64,000 nucleotides of DNA, taken from assembly GCA_025517525.1 (NCBI GenBank), contig JAOPJZ010000010.1, positions 1 to 64,000 of the forward strand, given 5' to 3'. The translations under genes and the position numbers were made by a program. The DNA is from Natronosalvus hydrolyticus. Its GTDB lineage: Archaea; Halobacteriota; Halobacteria; Halobacteriales; Natrialbaceae. Positions 46,959 to 54,880 of this stretch are shown piece after piece (the first letter of the stretch is position 1; every line of letters begins with the position of its first letter). The notes beneath the pieces were generated by a model. It was given only the letters and a program-made list of their open reading frames with translations, did no database searches and was not told where the DNA came from.

Positions 46959-47066
46959 CTACTCGAGGGGATCGTACTCGACGTCGACTTCGGAACTGCT
47001 GAAGACGACTTTCCAGAGGACGATGACGGCGACCAACACGAGCAGGAATTTGATCGTTCGCGACAT
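46959..47066 (-). pseudogene. N-terminal fragment (signal anchor) of the interrupted glycosidase-like gene
   Basis: ATG 47066 opens MSRTIKFLLVLVAVIVLWKV, a classic signal anchor followed by SSSEVDVEYDPLE and an amber TAG. The same frame then runs on into the downstream 277-codon protein, with 16 codons between the TAG and its first ATG. A single base change (GAG or CAG to TAG) would explain the break. Confidence 0.55.
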
Positions 47067-47163
47067 ATACGTTCGAATGCAAGTTTGCCCGGCACTTAGA
47101 TATTCTGGAAGGGGTGGCACATCGTTGGTTTTGTCAGTGGTGAGTGACTGGCACTGGCAGATG

Positions 47164-47211
47164 CTGCGGAAACTGGTCGGTGTGACGCTGCGGAAACTGG
47201 TCGGTGTGACG
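47164..47211. repeat. Perfect 24-bp tandem duplication
   Basis: The unit ctgcggaaactggtcggtgt plus gacg occurs twice head to tail (47164-47187 and 47188-47211). The 248-nt gap between the glycosidase-like gene and pyrI holds nothing else recognised. Confidence 0.8.
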
Positions 47212-47314
47212 GTGAACGAACGGTGGCGCTGATCGCTTGACGAACGGACAACCCTAAAATCAAACGGAACGACGGACTCAAGGCCTCCTCGAGCCTCGCG
47301 GGTTCGAACACCAC

Positions 47315-47794
47315 CTAATCGATAAGGTCGGCAATCGATTCGCGGACGATCGTCCCACAGTACAGACAGCGGACGCCGTCCTCGAGCACCTCGAACCGAG
47401 AGGTAACCGGTTCGTCTTCGGTCGTAATACAGGCTGCGTTCGGGCAGTGTAACACGTCCTGGACTTCCTCGGGGCGTTCGACGCGGTGTTTGCTCGTCAC
47501 CTCGTACTCGCGGACGATGTTGATCGTCGCGTCGGGCGCGATCAGCGACAGGACGTCGACTTCCTCCTGGCTCAACTCGCGTCCCTCGACTTTGACGATG
47601 TCCTTTCGAGCCAGCCGGTCGGAGGGGACGTTGATCCCAACCGAGACTTCCTCGTTCTGGCTGCCGTCGATGCCGAGGATTGCCAGCACGTTGAGAGCCT
47701 GGCCCGCTCGGACGTGATCGATCACGGTGCCGTTTCTGATCTTGCTTACGCGCAATTCGTGTGCAGTGTCGTCAGCGGATGTATCGTCGCTCAT
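47315..47794 (-). CDS. pyrI: Aspartate carbamoyltransferase regulatory chain
   Basis: The 159-residue protein has the N-terminal nucleotide-binding domain ([21 protein letters not shown]) and the C-terminal zinc domain with HCPNAACIT and RCLYCG, four cysteines in the PyrI arrangement. It binds CTP/ATP and assembles with PyrB catalytic trimers for allosteric control of pyrimidine synthesis. Its ATG overlaps the pyrB stop (ATGA), so the pair is translated together. Confidence 0.96.
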   Translation of the reverse strand: MSDDTSADDTAHELRVSKIRNGTVIDHVRAGQALNVLAILGIDGSQNEEVSVGINVPSDRLARKDIVKVEGRELSQEEVDVLSLIAPDATINIVREYEVTSKHRVERPEEVQDVLHCPNAACITTEDEPVTSRFEVLEDGVRCLYCGTIVRESIADLID

Positions 47795-48705
47795 TGTGCA
47801 TCACCGAGCAGGAGGTCGAGCAGCGCCATTCGAACGGGGACCCCGTTGTGTGCCTGTTCGAAGTACGCCGCGTGGGCCGTTTCATCGATTTCCGGAGCGA
47901 TCTCGTCGACGCGAGGGAGCGGATGCATCACCGTCAGGTCGTCGCTCGCCGCCTCGAGGGTGTTCATATCGATCTGGTACTCGCCGGCGATCTTCTGGTA
48001 TTCGTTTTCGTCGGGGAACCGTTCGCGCTGAATGCGCGTCACGTACAGGACGTCGAGCGTCGACAGAATCTCGCCCAGACTCTCGTGCTCGCGGACCGAA
48101 GCCCCCTCCTGATGGAGGTCGAAAACGACCTCGCGGGGCAACTGGAGACTTTCGGGGCTAATGAAGTGCTGGTGGGCGTCGAAATTGGAGAGCGCGTAGG
48201 CCAGCGAGTGAACCGTACGGCCGTACTTGAGATCCCCCATAATCCCGATCGAGAGGTCCTTGAGGCCAGCGTTCTCTCGAATCGTATAGAGGTCGAGCAG
48301 TGTCTGGGTTGGGTGGTGTCCCGCGCCGTCGCCAGCGTTGATCAGCGGGACGTCGACGAACTCGGCAGCCATCGTCGCTGAGCCCTGTTTTGGGTGGCGA
48401 ACGACGAGGGCGTCCGCGTAGCCTTCGATCACCCGGACGGTATCTGCGAGCGTTTCTCCCTTTTTTACACTCGAGGATTCGATAGAGCCTATATCGATGA
48501 CGTTGCCGCCCAGGCGCTTCATCGCCGTCTCGAAACTCAGTTTCGTTCGCGTACTGGGTTCGAAAAAGAGCAATCCGAGGATAGTTTCGGGGTAGGCGTT
48601 GGCAACGGCGGACGGGTCGGCGTCGATTTCGGCGGCCCGATCGAGGATGGTTTCGATATCCTCCCGTGACAGTTGTTTACTCGTGATGACGTTGTCGTGG
48701 CGCAT
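47791..48705 (-). CDS. pyrB: Aspartate carbamoyltransferase catalytic chain
   Basis: The 304-residue protein has the carbamoyl-phosphate motif [21 protein letters not shown], and conserved [28 protein letters not shown] and [10 protein letters not shown]. It catalyses the first committed step of pyrimidine synthesis in the cytoplasm. It is followed by pyrI with a 4-nt overlap. All substrate contacts expected by motif are present. Confidence 0.97.
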   Translation of the reverse strand: MRHDNVITSKQLSREDIETILDRAAEIDADPSAVANAYPETILGLLFFEPSTRTKLSFETAMKRLGGNVIDIGSIESSSVKKGETLADTVRVIEGYADALVVRHPKQGSATMAAEFVDVPLINAGDGAGHHPTQTLLDLYTIRENAGLKDLSIGIMGDLKYGRTVHSLAYALSNFDAHQHFISPESLQLPREVVFDLHQEGASVREHESLGEILSTLDVLYVTRIQRERFPDENEYQKIAGEYQIDMNTLEAASDDLTVMHPLPRVDEIAPEIDETAHAAYFEQAHNGVPVRMALLDLLLGDAQ

Positions 48706-49114
48706 TGTTCGTCAAAGCACGCGCCGGCCCCTTGAATCTCTCCATTCGTCGTGCGCTCGAGCGAAACGAACGGACGGGCCCCTCCGTTGTGAAACGCCCG
48801 GTTACCGATTCGTGTGATCGATTGGAGACGGACCTCCGAACGGAGACACTGCTCACGGTTTCGGGCCTCTTCGAGAAAACCCACCACTGGGTGCAGGAAA
48901 CGCCGCCAGCGTGGTCAGCTTTATCGCTTGCTGGCATCCCACGGCAGACCCTCGTCGGGTCATTACCACTCTGGTGCGTGCTGCGATGTAACACACAACA
49001 CTCGCCAGCATAAGGATGCTGTTACGGGAAAGAATCGCCAGCCGTGTTTCTGCTGTAAGGGAAGCCTCCTCAAGAGGACGTTTTCGAATGCCTCCTTGCC
49101 TTCGAAAAGCCGCC
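48706..49114. other. Intergenic region without a convincing gene
   Basis: This 409-nt stretch between pyrB and the family C element contains only short frames with no domain-like content. The segment ggaagcctcctcaagaggac (about 49060) has a short inverted repeat (cctcctcaagagg). Confidence 0.45.
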
Positions 49115-49202
49115 GTTACTCCCTTCACAAATGTCGACCCGTGAGTGAAATCGAACGGCTCTACATGATCTCACTCACGAGTACAGGTTTGGGAAACCAC
49201 TA
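49115..49202 (-). repeat. MITE-like palindromic element (family C), copy 2
   Basis: It shares gtcgac-c-cgtgagtgaaatcgaac and gtacaggtttggga-ccacta with the copy at 22363-22448. The stem gtgagtgaaatc/gatctcactcac is kept, while the left end is degenerate. Its terminal TAG on the minus strand is the stop codon of the YbjQ-like gene. Confidence 0.65.
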
Positions 49203-49514
49203 CCGCAGTCGGACAGCCGTTCCGTAAGCCATCACTTCCGAGCCACCGTCGGTGATCTGTGAGGTCTCGAGACGGACGTTGAGTACGGCATCAGCGCCCA
49301 TCTCCTCGGCGTTGGCTTCCATGCGGGTGATCGCTTCGTCGCGTGCTTTCGCCAATAGGTCGGAGTACGCTTTGAGTTCGCCACCGAAGACGTTCCGAAT
49401 GCCTTGCGTTATGTCTCGGCCGACGTTTCTGGCCTCGACTGTATTCCCGCGGGCGATACCGAGGACTTCGACGACTTCGCGGTCCGGGAGGGTTTCCGTA
49501 TTTGTGATCTCCAT
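49200..49514 (-). CDS. YbjQ/UPF0145 family protein
   Basis: The 104-residue protein starts MEITNTETLPDREVVEVLGI. It contains RGNTVEARNVGRDITQGIRNVFGGE and ARDEAITRMEANAEEMGADAV, the signature of the UPF0145 (YbjQ) family of small pentameric proteins of unknown function. ATG 49514 matches the usual N terminus. Its TAG stop is supplied by the terminal repeat of the adjacent palindromic element. The protein nevertheless has about the family's normal length. Confidence 0.88.
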   Translation of the reverse strand: MEITNTETLPDREVVEVLGIARGNTVEARNVGRDITQGIRNVFGGELKAYSDLLAKARDEAITRMEANAEEMGADAVLNVRLETSQITDGGSEVMAYGTAVRLR

Positions 49515-49608
49515 ACCCCGCGTTTGGTGTAGGTGTACTAACAGCTTTTTGGTCATCCCCCTGCTCTCGAGCGCAACACTGACGACGATTCGACACTCCT
49601 GCACGCAT

Positions 49609-49992
49609 ATGCGAATCGATCACGCCGGTATCGCGACCCACGACGCGAGCGCTACGGCCGCGCTGTATGCCGACCTGTTCGACGTCGAACTCGCCCACGA
49701 GGAAACGTTCGAGGGGATGTCCGTCGTCTTTCTTGCGTTCGAAAACGGCTACTTTGAACTGCTCGAACCGCAGGAAGGAGGGACCATCGCACGATATCTC
49801 GAGCGAAACGGCCCGGGTATTCACCATCTGGCAATCGAGACTGACGACGCGAGTGGCGCCCTCGAGCGCGCCCGCGAGATGGGTATCGAGTGCATCGACG
49901 AACAGCCGCGACCGGGCGCGTGGGGCCACGAAGTGGCGTTTTTACATCCGCGAGACACCGGTGGGGTGTTACTCGAGTTCGTCGAACATTGA
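49609..49992 (+). CDS. mce: VOC-family protein, methylmalonyl-CoA epimerase-like
   Basis: The 127-residue protein has two beta-alpha-beta-beta-beta units of the VOC fold. The metal-binding pattern is: His5 in MRIDHAGIA, Glu in YFELLEPQ, His in GIHHLAI and the final Glu in VLLEFVEH. These agree with methylmalonyl-CoA epimerase, which interconverts the two epimers in propionate metabolism. No mutase gene is adjacent in this window. It diverges from the YbjQ-like gene. Confidence 0.85.
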   Translation: MRIDHAGIATHDASATAALYADLFDVELAHEETFEGMSVVFLAFENGYFELLEPQEGGTIARYLERNGPGIHHLAIETDDASGALERAREMGIECIDEQPRPGAWGHEVAFLHPRDTGGVLLEFVEH

Positions 49993-50037
49993 GCACGCTT
50001 TCGCGTATCGACCTCGCGGAAAATCGAACGACGTAAC

Positions 50038-51294
50038 TCAGTTGAGCCGCGCTAGCTGATTGAGCGCGTAAACCGTCCGGAGTACGTCGACGCTTTTGCC
50101 CTGTGCGAAGATCAGTTCGTCCGATCTGATCACGTGATCGAGCGTGTCGCTCGAGGCGTGTTCGGGGGCAGCCGCGATGCCCGCGTCGTTTTCGGCGACC
50201 CACTCCATCACCCGGAGGTCAGTTTTCGAGTCACCCATCACGAGCGCGAAGGGATCCTCGACGCCCAGTACCTCGAGCGCCCGTTTCACGCCCGCGACCT
50301 TGTTGAGTTCGAGGCTGCTAACCTCCGCCGCATCGGCTTCGTAGTAGGCAACGTCTATTCGCTCGAACACGGCGGCCAGCGGCTCGGGGACGCCATCCCG
50401 GTCGACGTCGGGATACGCTCCCTCCTGCTCGAGCACGCCTCGAATTTCGGGGTCCTCCCCGGCGTAAAACGCTCGAGTGTAGGCGACGAGCTCGCTCGAG
50501 TCGGACGGTTCAGACCACGCTATCACGTCGGCAACCGCCGAGCCAAGCAGGTCAATCATGTAGACCAGCGCGTCGTCGATGACTTCGCGGGCCTGACTAG
50601 ACCCCGTCTCGTAATTCGGTTTCATCGTCACATTGAACTCGTTGCCCTGAAGGTGACAGCCGCGCCGGAGGTGTGCCGGGGCTTCTGTCAGCACGCGCGC
50701 CCGAACGTGATCGAAAATGTCCCGAATCGAATCGTCGAGGTCGTTATACAGCAACTGTTTGGTATCGGCCCCATGGCCCGGCGTAAACACGCCGTTCCCC
50801 GACTCGTACACGATGGAGAGCTCGCCCGAGTGGACGATTTCGCTGCCCAGGCCCTGGATCGCGAACCCTTTGACGTTCTCGAGGGTCTGGCCCGTACAGA
50901 TGACGATGGGGATACCCGCCTCGTGAAACTCGGTCAGGACGTGCAGCGTGTCACGCGGAATCTCGTTGTCAGTACTTCCGGCCGAGCGCAGCGTTTCGTC
51001 GACGTCCAGCACGAGAACGTTCACCGGCCGGCCGTATTTGGCCTCGAGATCGAGGGCCGTAAACGCCTGGTCGCGGGTCGTGCGCGAGGCAATTTCGGCG
51101 AACGTCTCACCGGCCGCGAACGCCGTCCGAATGTCGTCTTTGCGTGCCTCGAGTTCGTCACTCGCTTCCTGCCAGTGCTCGAGGGCTACCCGCGAGTCGA
51201 CCGGCGGAAAGACGTCGACGAACTCCTGGTACTCCCGGAGCGTCTTGGTGTCGAACTCGTCGTAGAGCTGGTAGACGAGGTCGTATCGTTCCAT
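50038..51294 (-). CDS. HAD-superfamily phosphatase with N-terminal helical region
   Basis: The 418-residue protein has a helical N-terminal region of about 95 residues (MERYDLVYQLYDEFDTKTLREYQEF) and then HAD motif I VLDVDETL (nucleophile Asp near 105). Motif II is around IVICTGQTLENV. Motif III is the lysine in ELNKVAGVKRAL, and motif IV is VMGDSKTDLRVME near the C terminus. The spacing suggests a Cof-type subfamily IIB phosphatase with an enlarged cap. ATG 51294 is preferred to the more distal in-frame start at 51384. The substrate is unknown. Confidence 0.82.
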   Translation of the reverse strand: MERYDLVYQLYDEFDTKTLREYQEFVDVFPPVDSRVALEHWQEASDELEARKDDIRTAFAAGETFAEIASRTTRDQAFTALDLEAKYGRPVNVLVLDVDETLRSAGSTDNEIPRDTLHVLTEFHEAGIPIVICTGQTLENVKGFAIQGLGSEIVHSGELSIVYESGNGVFTPGHGADTKQLLYNDLDDSIRDIFDHVRARVLTEAPAHLRRGCHLQGNEFNVTMKPNYETGSSQAREVIDDALVYMIDLLGSAVADVIAWSEPSDSSELVAYTRAFYAGEDPEIRGVLEQEGAYPDVDRDGVPEPLAAVFERIDVAYYEADAAEVSSLELNKVAGVKRALEVLGVEDPFALVMGDSKTDLRVMEWVAENDAGIAAAPEHASSDTLDHVIRSDELIFAQGKSVDVLRTVYALNQLARLN

Positions 51295-51466
51295 GTCACG
51301 GCATGCGTGTGGCGCGGGGATAATCGTTTCCGCTGGCGCGACGGTTGCCCGCTTCCCGTGACATCTCAACGGCATTTGTGCCACTATGAGGCGACTCGAG
51401 TGACTGGAGATGATTCTTTACTCGTGATAGAATAAACTTTTAGCCCTCGGGTGCAAACGGTCGGGT

Positions 51467-52534
51467 ATGTACGCAATTGCAGTCGAACCAGGGGCGGGTG
51501 ATCCAACGGTCGTCGAGAAACCGATACCCGAACCCGAAACGGGTGAGGCCCTCGTACGGACGCTCCGGGTTGGCGTCGACGGCACCGACCACGAGGTGAT
51601 CTCGGGTGCTCACGGCGGCGTCCCGGATGACGAGGATCACCTCGTCCTTGGCCACGAGGCCGTCGGCGTGGTTGAAGACCCGAACGGGACCGACCTCGAG
51701 GTGGGCCAACTCGTCGTCCCCACGGTTCGACGACCACCGAACGGAACGAACCACTATTTCGAATCGGGCTATCCCGACATGGCACCGGAGGGTGAGTACG
51801 TCGAACGCGGTATCGTGGGCGGCCACGGGTTTATGGCAGAATACTTTACAAGCCCCGCCGATTATCTCGTCCCGATTCCGGAATCGCTCGCGTCGCTCGG
51901 TTTTCTCGTCGAACCCATCAGTATCTCCGAGAAGGCCATCGAACACGCCTTTGCCAGTCGCTCGGCGTTCGACTGGCGACCCGAATCTGCGATGGTGCTC
52001 GGTAACGGCTCGCTGGGCCTCCTGACCGTGGCCATGCTGGTCGAAACCCTCGAGTTCGACCGGACCTACTGTCTGGGCCGTCGTGACCGCCCGGATCCGA
52101 CTATCGATATCATCGAATCGCTCGGCGCGACGTACGTCGACTCTCGAGAGACGCCCGTCTCGGAGGTGCCTGCGGTTCACGAGAGAATCGACTTTATTTA
52201 CGAAGCGACTGGCTACGCCCCACACGCCTTCGAGACGATCGAAGCGCTCGCCCCGAACGGCGTCGGTGCCTTGCTCGGGGTTCCCTCGAGCTGGGAGTTC
52301 GAAATCGACGGCGGTGCCCTTCACGAGGAGTTCGTCCTCCACAACAAGGCGCTCGTGGGGAGCGTCAACTCACACCGCGGCCACTTCGAGTCAGCCATCG
52401 ATACGCTCTCACAGCTTCCGGAGTCCTTTACCGACGATCTCGTCACCGGCGTCTACGACCTCGACTCGTTCCAGGACGCATTCGTCGACGACGACACGAC
52501 TATAAAAACGGCGGTCGAATTCGACACCATATGA
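51467..52534 (+). CDS. gdh: Glucose 1-dehydrogenase (zinc, MDR family)
   Basis: The 355-residue protein aligns from end to end with Haloferax glucose dehydrogenase: EALVRTLRVGVDGTDHEVIS, HLVLGHEAVGVV, NGTNHYFE. Zinc ligands Asp38 (GVDGTD) and His63 (LGHE) sit at the haloarchaeal positions, and the third ligand is the Glu in FLVEPISISEKA. The Rossmann motif is LGNGSLGLLT, followed by CLGRRDRPDPT. It oxidises glucose with NADP in the semi-phosphorylative Entner-Doudoroff route. The stop overlaps the gfcR start by 4 nt. Confidence 0.95.
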   Translation: MYAIAVEPGAGDPTVVEKPIPEPETGEALVRTLRVGVDGTDHEVISGAHGGVPDDEDHLVLGHEAVGVVEDPNGTDLEVGQLVVPTVRRPPNGTNHYFESGYPDMAPEGEYVERGIVGGHGFMAEYFTSPADYLVPIPESLASLGFLVEPISISEKAIEHAFASRSAFDWRPESAMVLGNGSLGLLTVAMLVETLEFDRTYCLGRRDRPDPTIDIIESLGATYVDSRETPVSEVPAVHERIDFIYEATGYAPHAFETIEALAPNGVGALLGVPSSWEFEIDGGALHEEFVLHNKALVGSVNSHRGHFESAIDTLSQLPESFTDDLVTGVYDLDSFQDAFVDDDTTIKTAVEFDTI

Positions 52535-53172
52535 AAAACGTCGACGACCTTATCGACAGTGCAGCAGACCTGGCGGACCGCGGCCTCTCGAAAGGCGAAA
52601 TCGCGGACGAACTCAACGTCTCTCGAGAAACCGCGAGTTGGCTCGTCGAACGGAGCGGTACCGCCCCGACCCCGGCGGATGAGACCGTGTCCTCGAGTGG
52701 TGGATCGGACGACATTCACGTCGACTGGTCCGCGATCGGCCGTGACTCGAAGCGAATGGGTTACGTCGCCAAAGCACTCGCCGATCTGCTGGCGAAGCAC
52801 GGCGAAGACGTCGACCTGACGATCGGCATTGAGAAAGCCGGTGGCCCCATTGCGGCGCTCGTCGCCCACGAACTCGAGACCGACCTCGGAACGTACACCC
52901 CGGCCAAACACCAGTGGGACGACGACGATATCGACGAACTCGGCGGCACCTTCTCGCGTAACTTCGCGACCATCCGTGGCCGAGAGTGTTACATCGTCGA
53001 CGACACCATCACCAGCGGAACGACGATGCGGGAAACGGTCGACGCAATTCGGAAGGAAGGCGGCGAACCACTGGCGTGTGTCGTCCTCGCCGATAAACAG
53101 GGACTGGACGAAATCGACGGCGTCCCCGTCTACTCGCTGTTACAGGTCATCAGCGTCGGCACCGACGAGTAA
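52531..53172 (+). CDS. gfcR: GfcR-type regulator (HTH plus phosphoribosyltransferase-like domain)
   Basis: The 213-residue protein has an N-terminal helix-turn-helix (ADLADRGLSKGEIADELNVSRETASWLV) and a PRTase-like C-terminal domain with the PRPP-type loop YIVDDTITSGTTMRETV. It is often labelled PyrE-like, but in Haloferax the orthologue activates sugar-degradation genes. Its overlap with gdh supports that role here: it probably senses a sugar-acid phosphate intermediate and controls gdh. A family A palindromic element begins 6 nt after its stop. Confidence 0.88.
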   Translation: MKNVDDLIDSAADLADRGLSKGEIADELNVSRETASWLVERSGTAPTPADETVSSSGGSDDIHVDWSAIGRDSKRMGYVAKALADLLAKHGEDVDLTIGIEKAGGPIAALVAHELETDLGTYTPAKHQWDDDDIDELGGTFSRNFATIRGRECYIVDDTITSGTTMRETVDAIRKEGGEPLACVVLADKQGLDEIDGVPVYSLLQVISVGTDE

Positions 53173-53177
53173 CATAC

Positions 53178-53261
53178 TATAGTAGCCATTGAAACGGTTT
53201 ACATACCTATCGCGACGTCGTCTTGCGATAGGGTGTGCAATGAATTTCGATGGCCACTATA
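53178..53261 (+). repeat. MITE-like palindromic element (family A), copy 2
   Basis: The 84-bp element has near-perfect 17-bp terminal inverted repeats: TATAGTaGCCATtGAAA on the left, TATAGTgGCCATcGAAA complement on the right. The interior includes ctatcgcgacgtcgtcttgc and gggtgtgcaatga. Related copies lie at 24863 and 57752. It begins directly after gfcR. Confidence 0.75.
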
Positions 53262-53317
53262 ACGATTCTTGGAAGTCTTGCAACACTCGAACGGTACCGT
53301 CTTTGCTCGAGTGTCTG
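53262..53317 (-). repeat. Palindromic dispersed repeat (family D), copy 2
   Basis: The reverse complement carries gacactcgag, ggtaccg, tcgagtgt and agacttccaagaatcgttat, matching 5802-5860. It abuts the family A element, giving a composite of two repeats downstream of gfcR. No gene occupies the remaining gap to 53577. Confidence 0.5.
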
Positions 53318-53577
53318 GATAGTCCCAGGACTCACTATACGGCCGAATGGCGTCATCGTCCCTAATTGTCTCCTTTTCTAGAAGCACCCGACCGCGGTCT
53401 CACTGTGCTTTCGAACAGTGGTATGAAATTACTACTGAGTTAGTCACTCTACACAATAAATTTACTATTGTATACAGATCATACACTCCAAATAGTAGAG
53501 CAATGTGGGTGGTAACCGTCACACGGTTCACAGTATGAGAGGACAAACCATTAGTCCGTGACGCCCCAAGTGGGGGC

Positions 53578-53922
53578 ATGACGTTCCAACCGAACTCCAG
53601 TCTCGAGCAGTCAGAAGTCGACGAGATCGTCGAAACCACTCTCGAGGAAAACGAGGTCGTCCTGTTCATGAAAGGCACGCAGCTGATGCCCCAGTGTGGC
53701 TACTCCCAGCGCGCACTCGAGTTGATCGGTAGCTATCGCGAGGACTTCGAAACCGTTGACGTCCTCGAGTCCTTGCCTGAGTTCCGCACGGCGCTGGACG
53801 AACAAAGCGGCTGGGAAACGATTCCACAGACGTTCGTCGACGGCGAGTTCGTCGGTGGCTCGGACATTCTCGCAGAACTCGACGAGCGTGGTGACCTCGA
53901 GTCGACATTGACTGTCGAGTGA
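53578..53922 (+). CDS. Monothiol glutaredoxin-like protein (Grx4 type)
   Basis: The 114-residue protein has an N-terminal helix, LFMKGTQLMPQCGYSQRALEL with the monothiol site CGYS (Cys40), WETIPQTFVDGEFVGGSDI with the cis-Pro and GG glutathione-binding region. Class II monothiol glutaredoxins carry or sense 2Fe-2S clusters; haloarchaea use gamma-glutamylcysteine as the likely thiol. The family insertion after the KG motif is present. It is transcribed toward the DUF7110-like gene. Confidence 0.93.
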   Translation: MTFQPNSSLEQSEVDEIVETTLEENEVVLFMKGTQLMPQCGYSQRALELIGSYREDFETVDVLESLPEFRTALDEQSGWETIPQTFVDGEFVGGSDILAELDERGDLESTLTVE

Positions 53923-54080
53923 CTGATACGGCATTGTCGGGTGACTTTCGAGGGCCGTCAACCCACGAGGAACCCGGCACGTATTTGAATTCAAATGCTT
54001 ACGGCGAGTATATAATAGCAGGTCATATATGGCCCGCCACCGTAGTATCGGGCAGACGACTATCGCCCACCTTTCCACAC

Positions 54081-54662
54081 ATGTCAAAAGAGGACTCCAG
54101 ACACGTATATCGGTTGCACTCCACCCTCGAGCTCCCACTCGAAGAACTGCACGAGTTTCTCGAGACGGCGACCTACCCGGAGAAGGTCACCGATGTCGAG
54201 TTAACGCGACGAAACAACACGCTGATTTTGAAAGCCGTCTCCGACGACGACAGCGTCAGCAAGTATACCCCGACGGCCCAGCTCAAAGCGAGCGTCACCG
54301 AAAACCGGGTGTACGAGGAGGACCCGGACGAGCGACGGAACTCTTTCCGATGGGACGAGGAGGAGGAAGACGAAATCGAATCCGAACTGGTCGAGTTCGC
54401 GGCGTTCAAAGGCGACCGCGAAACCGTTCTCCAGAACTCCCTGCTGCAGTACGAGATGTTCCAGGTGCTCTGTGCTATCGCCCAGGAGACTGAAAAGGGG
54501 ACGCTGACGGCCATTTCGGAGACGGACGGTGAACTCGAGGCAACCCGCATCGTCGATGGCGAACCTCGCCCGGCCGACGTCGAAGTCGTTGAAGGACCTC
54601 GAGACGGGAAGGCAACCTCCGCAGGCGTGAACTGGCGCGACAATAAATTCATCAGCGACTAG
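54081..54662 (+). CDS. Conserved haloarchaeal protein (DUF7110-like)
   Basis: The 193-residue acidic protein begins MSKEDSRHVYRLHSTLELPL. An alpha/beta N-terminal part (EELHEFLETATYPEKVTDVEL, TLILKAVSDDDSV) is followed by an acidic linker (DEEEEDEIESELVEFAAFKGD) and a helix-turn-like stretch (VLQNSLLQYEMFQVLCAIAQET). I recall it as a haloarchaeal-only family, DUF7110. The long in-frame region upstream of 54081 contains AT-rich promoter-like sequence and is excluded. The function is unknown. Confidence 0.72.
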   Translation: MSKEDSRHVYRLHSTLELPLEELHEFLETATYPEKVTDVELTRRNNTLILKAVSDDDSVSKYTPTAQLKASVTENRVYEEDPDERRNSFRWDEEEEDEIESELVEFAAFKGDRETVLQNSLLQYEMFQVLCAIAQETEKGTLTAISETDGELEATRIVDGEPRPADVEVVEGPRDGKATSAGVNWRDNKFISD

Positions 54663-54880
54663 TCCCAAGTTCCCTTCTTGGGTACTGGGGAATCGACTCC
54701 ATTCGAACGGCTACATAGGACTGTAAGTTACTCTTTGAGCGGCTCGCTATCAGTTCTCTCTTTGAAGGACATAGGAACATGATAATTGTGATCTGTTCCA
54801 CGGAAATTGTCTCAATAAATTAAGGTAGCATATTGAACTAGTATTATCTATAAACAGGGCTGTGTTCTCTCCTATCGTCG

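Noticed and set aside
46959..46961. Amber codon as pyrrolysine or selenocysteine-like recoding
   Set aside because: Nothing in the window suggests a Pyl system and no catalytic residue is expected at this linker position; nonsense mutation or sequence error is simpler.
48853..49128. 91-codon minus-strand frame between pyrB and the family C element
   Set aside because: Arg/Ala-rich composition, no recognisable fold and no start context; considered non-coding.
50134..51435. 433-codon plus-strand frame over the HAD phosphatase gene
   Set aside because: The minus strand has all HAD motifs; this frame has none.
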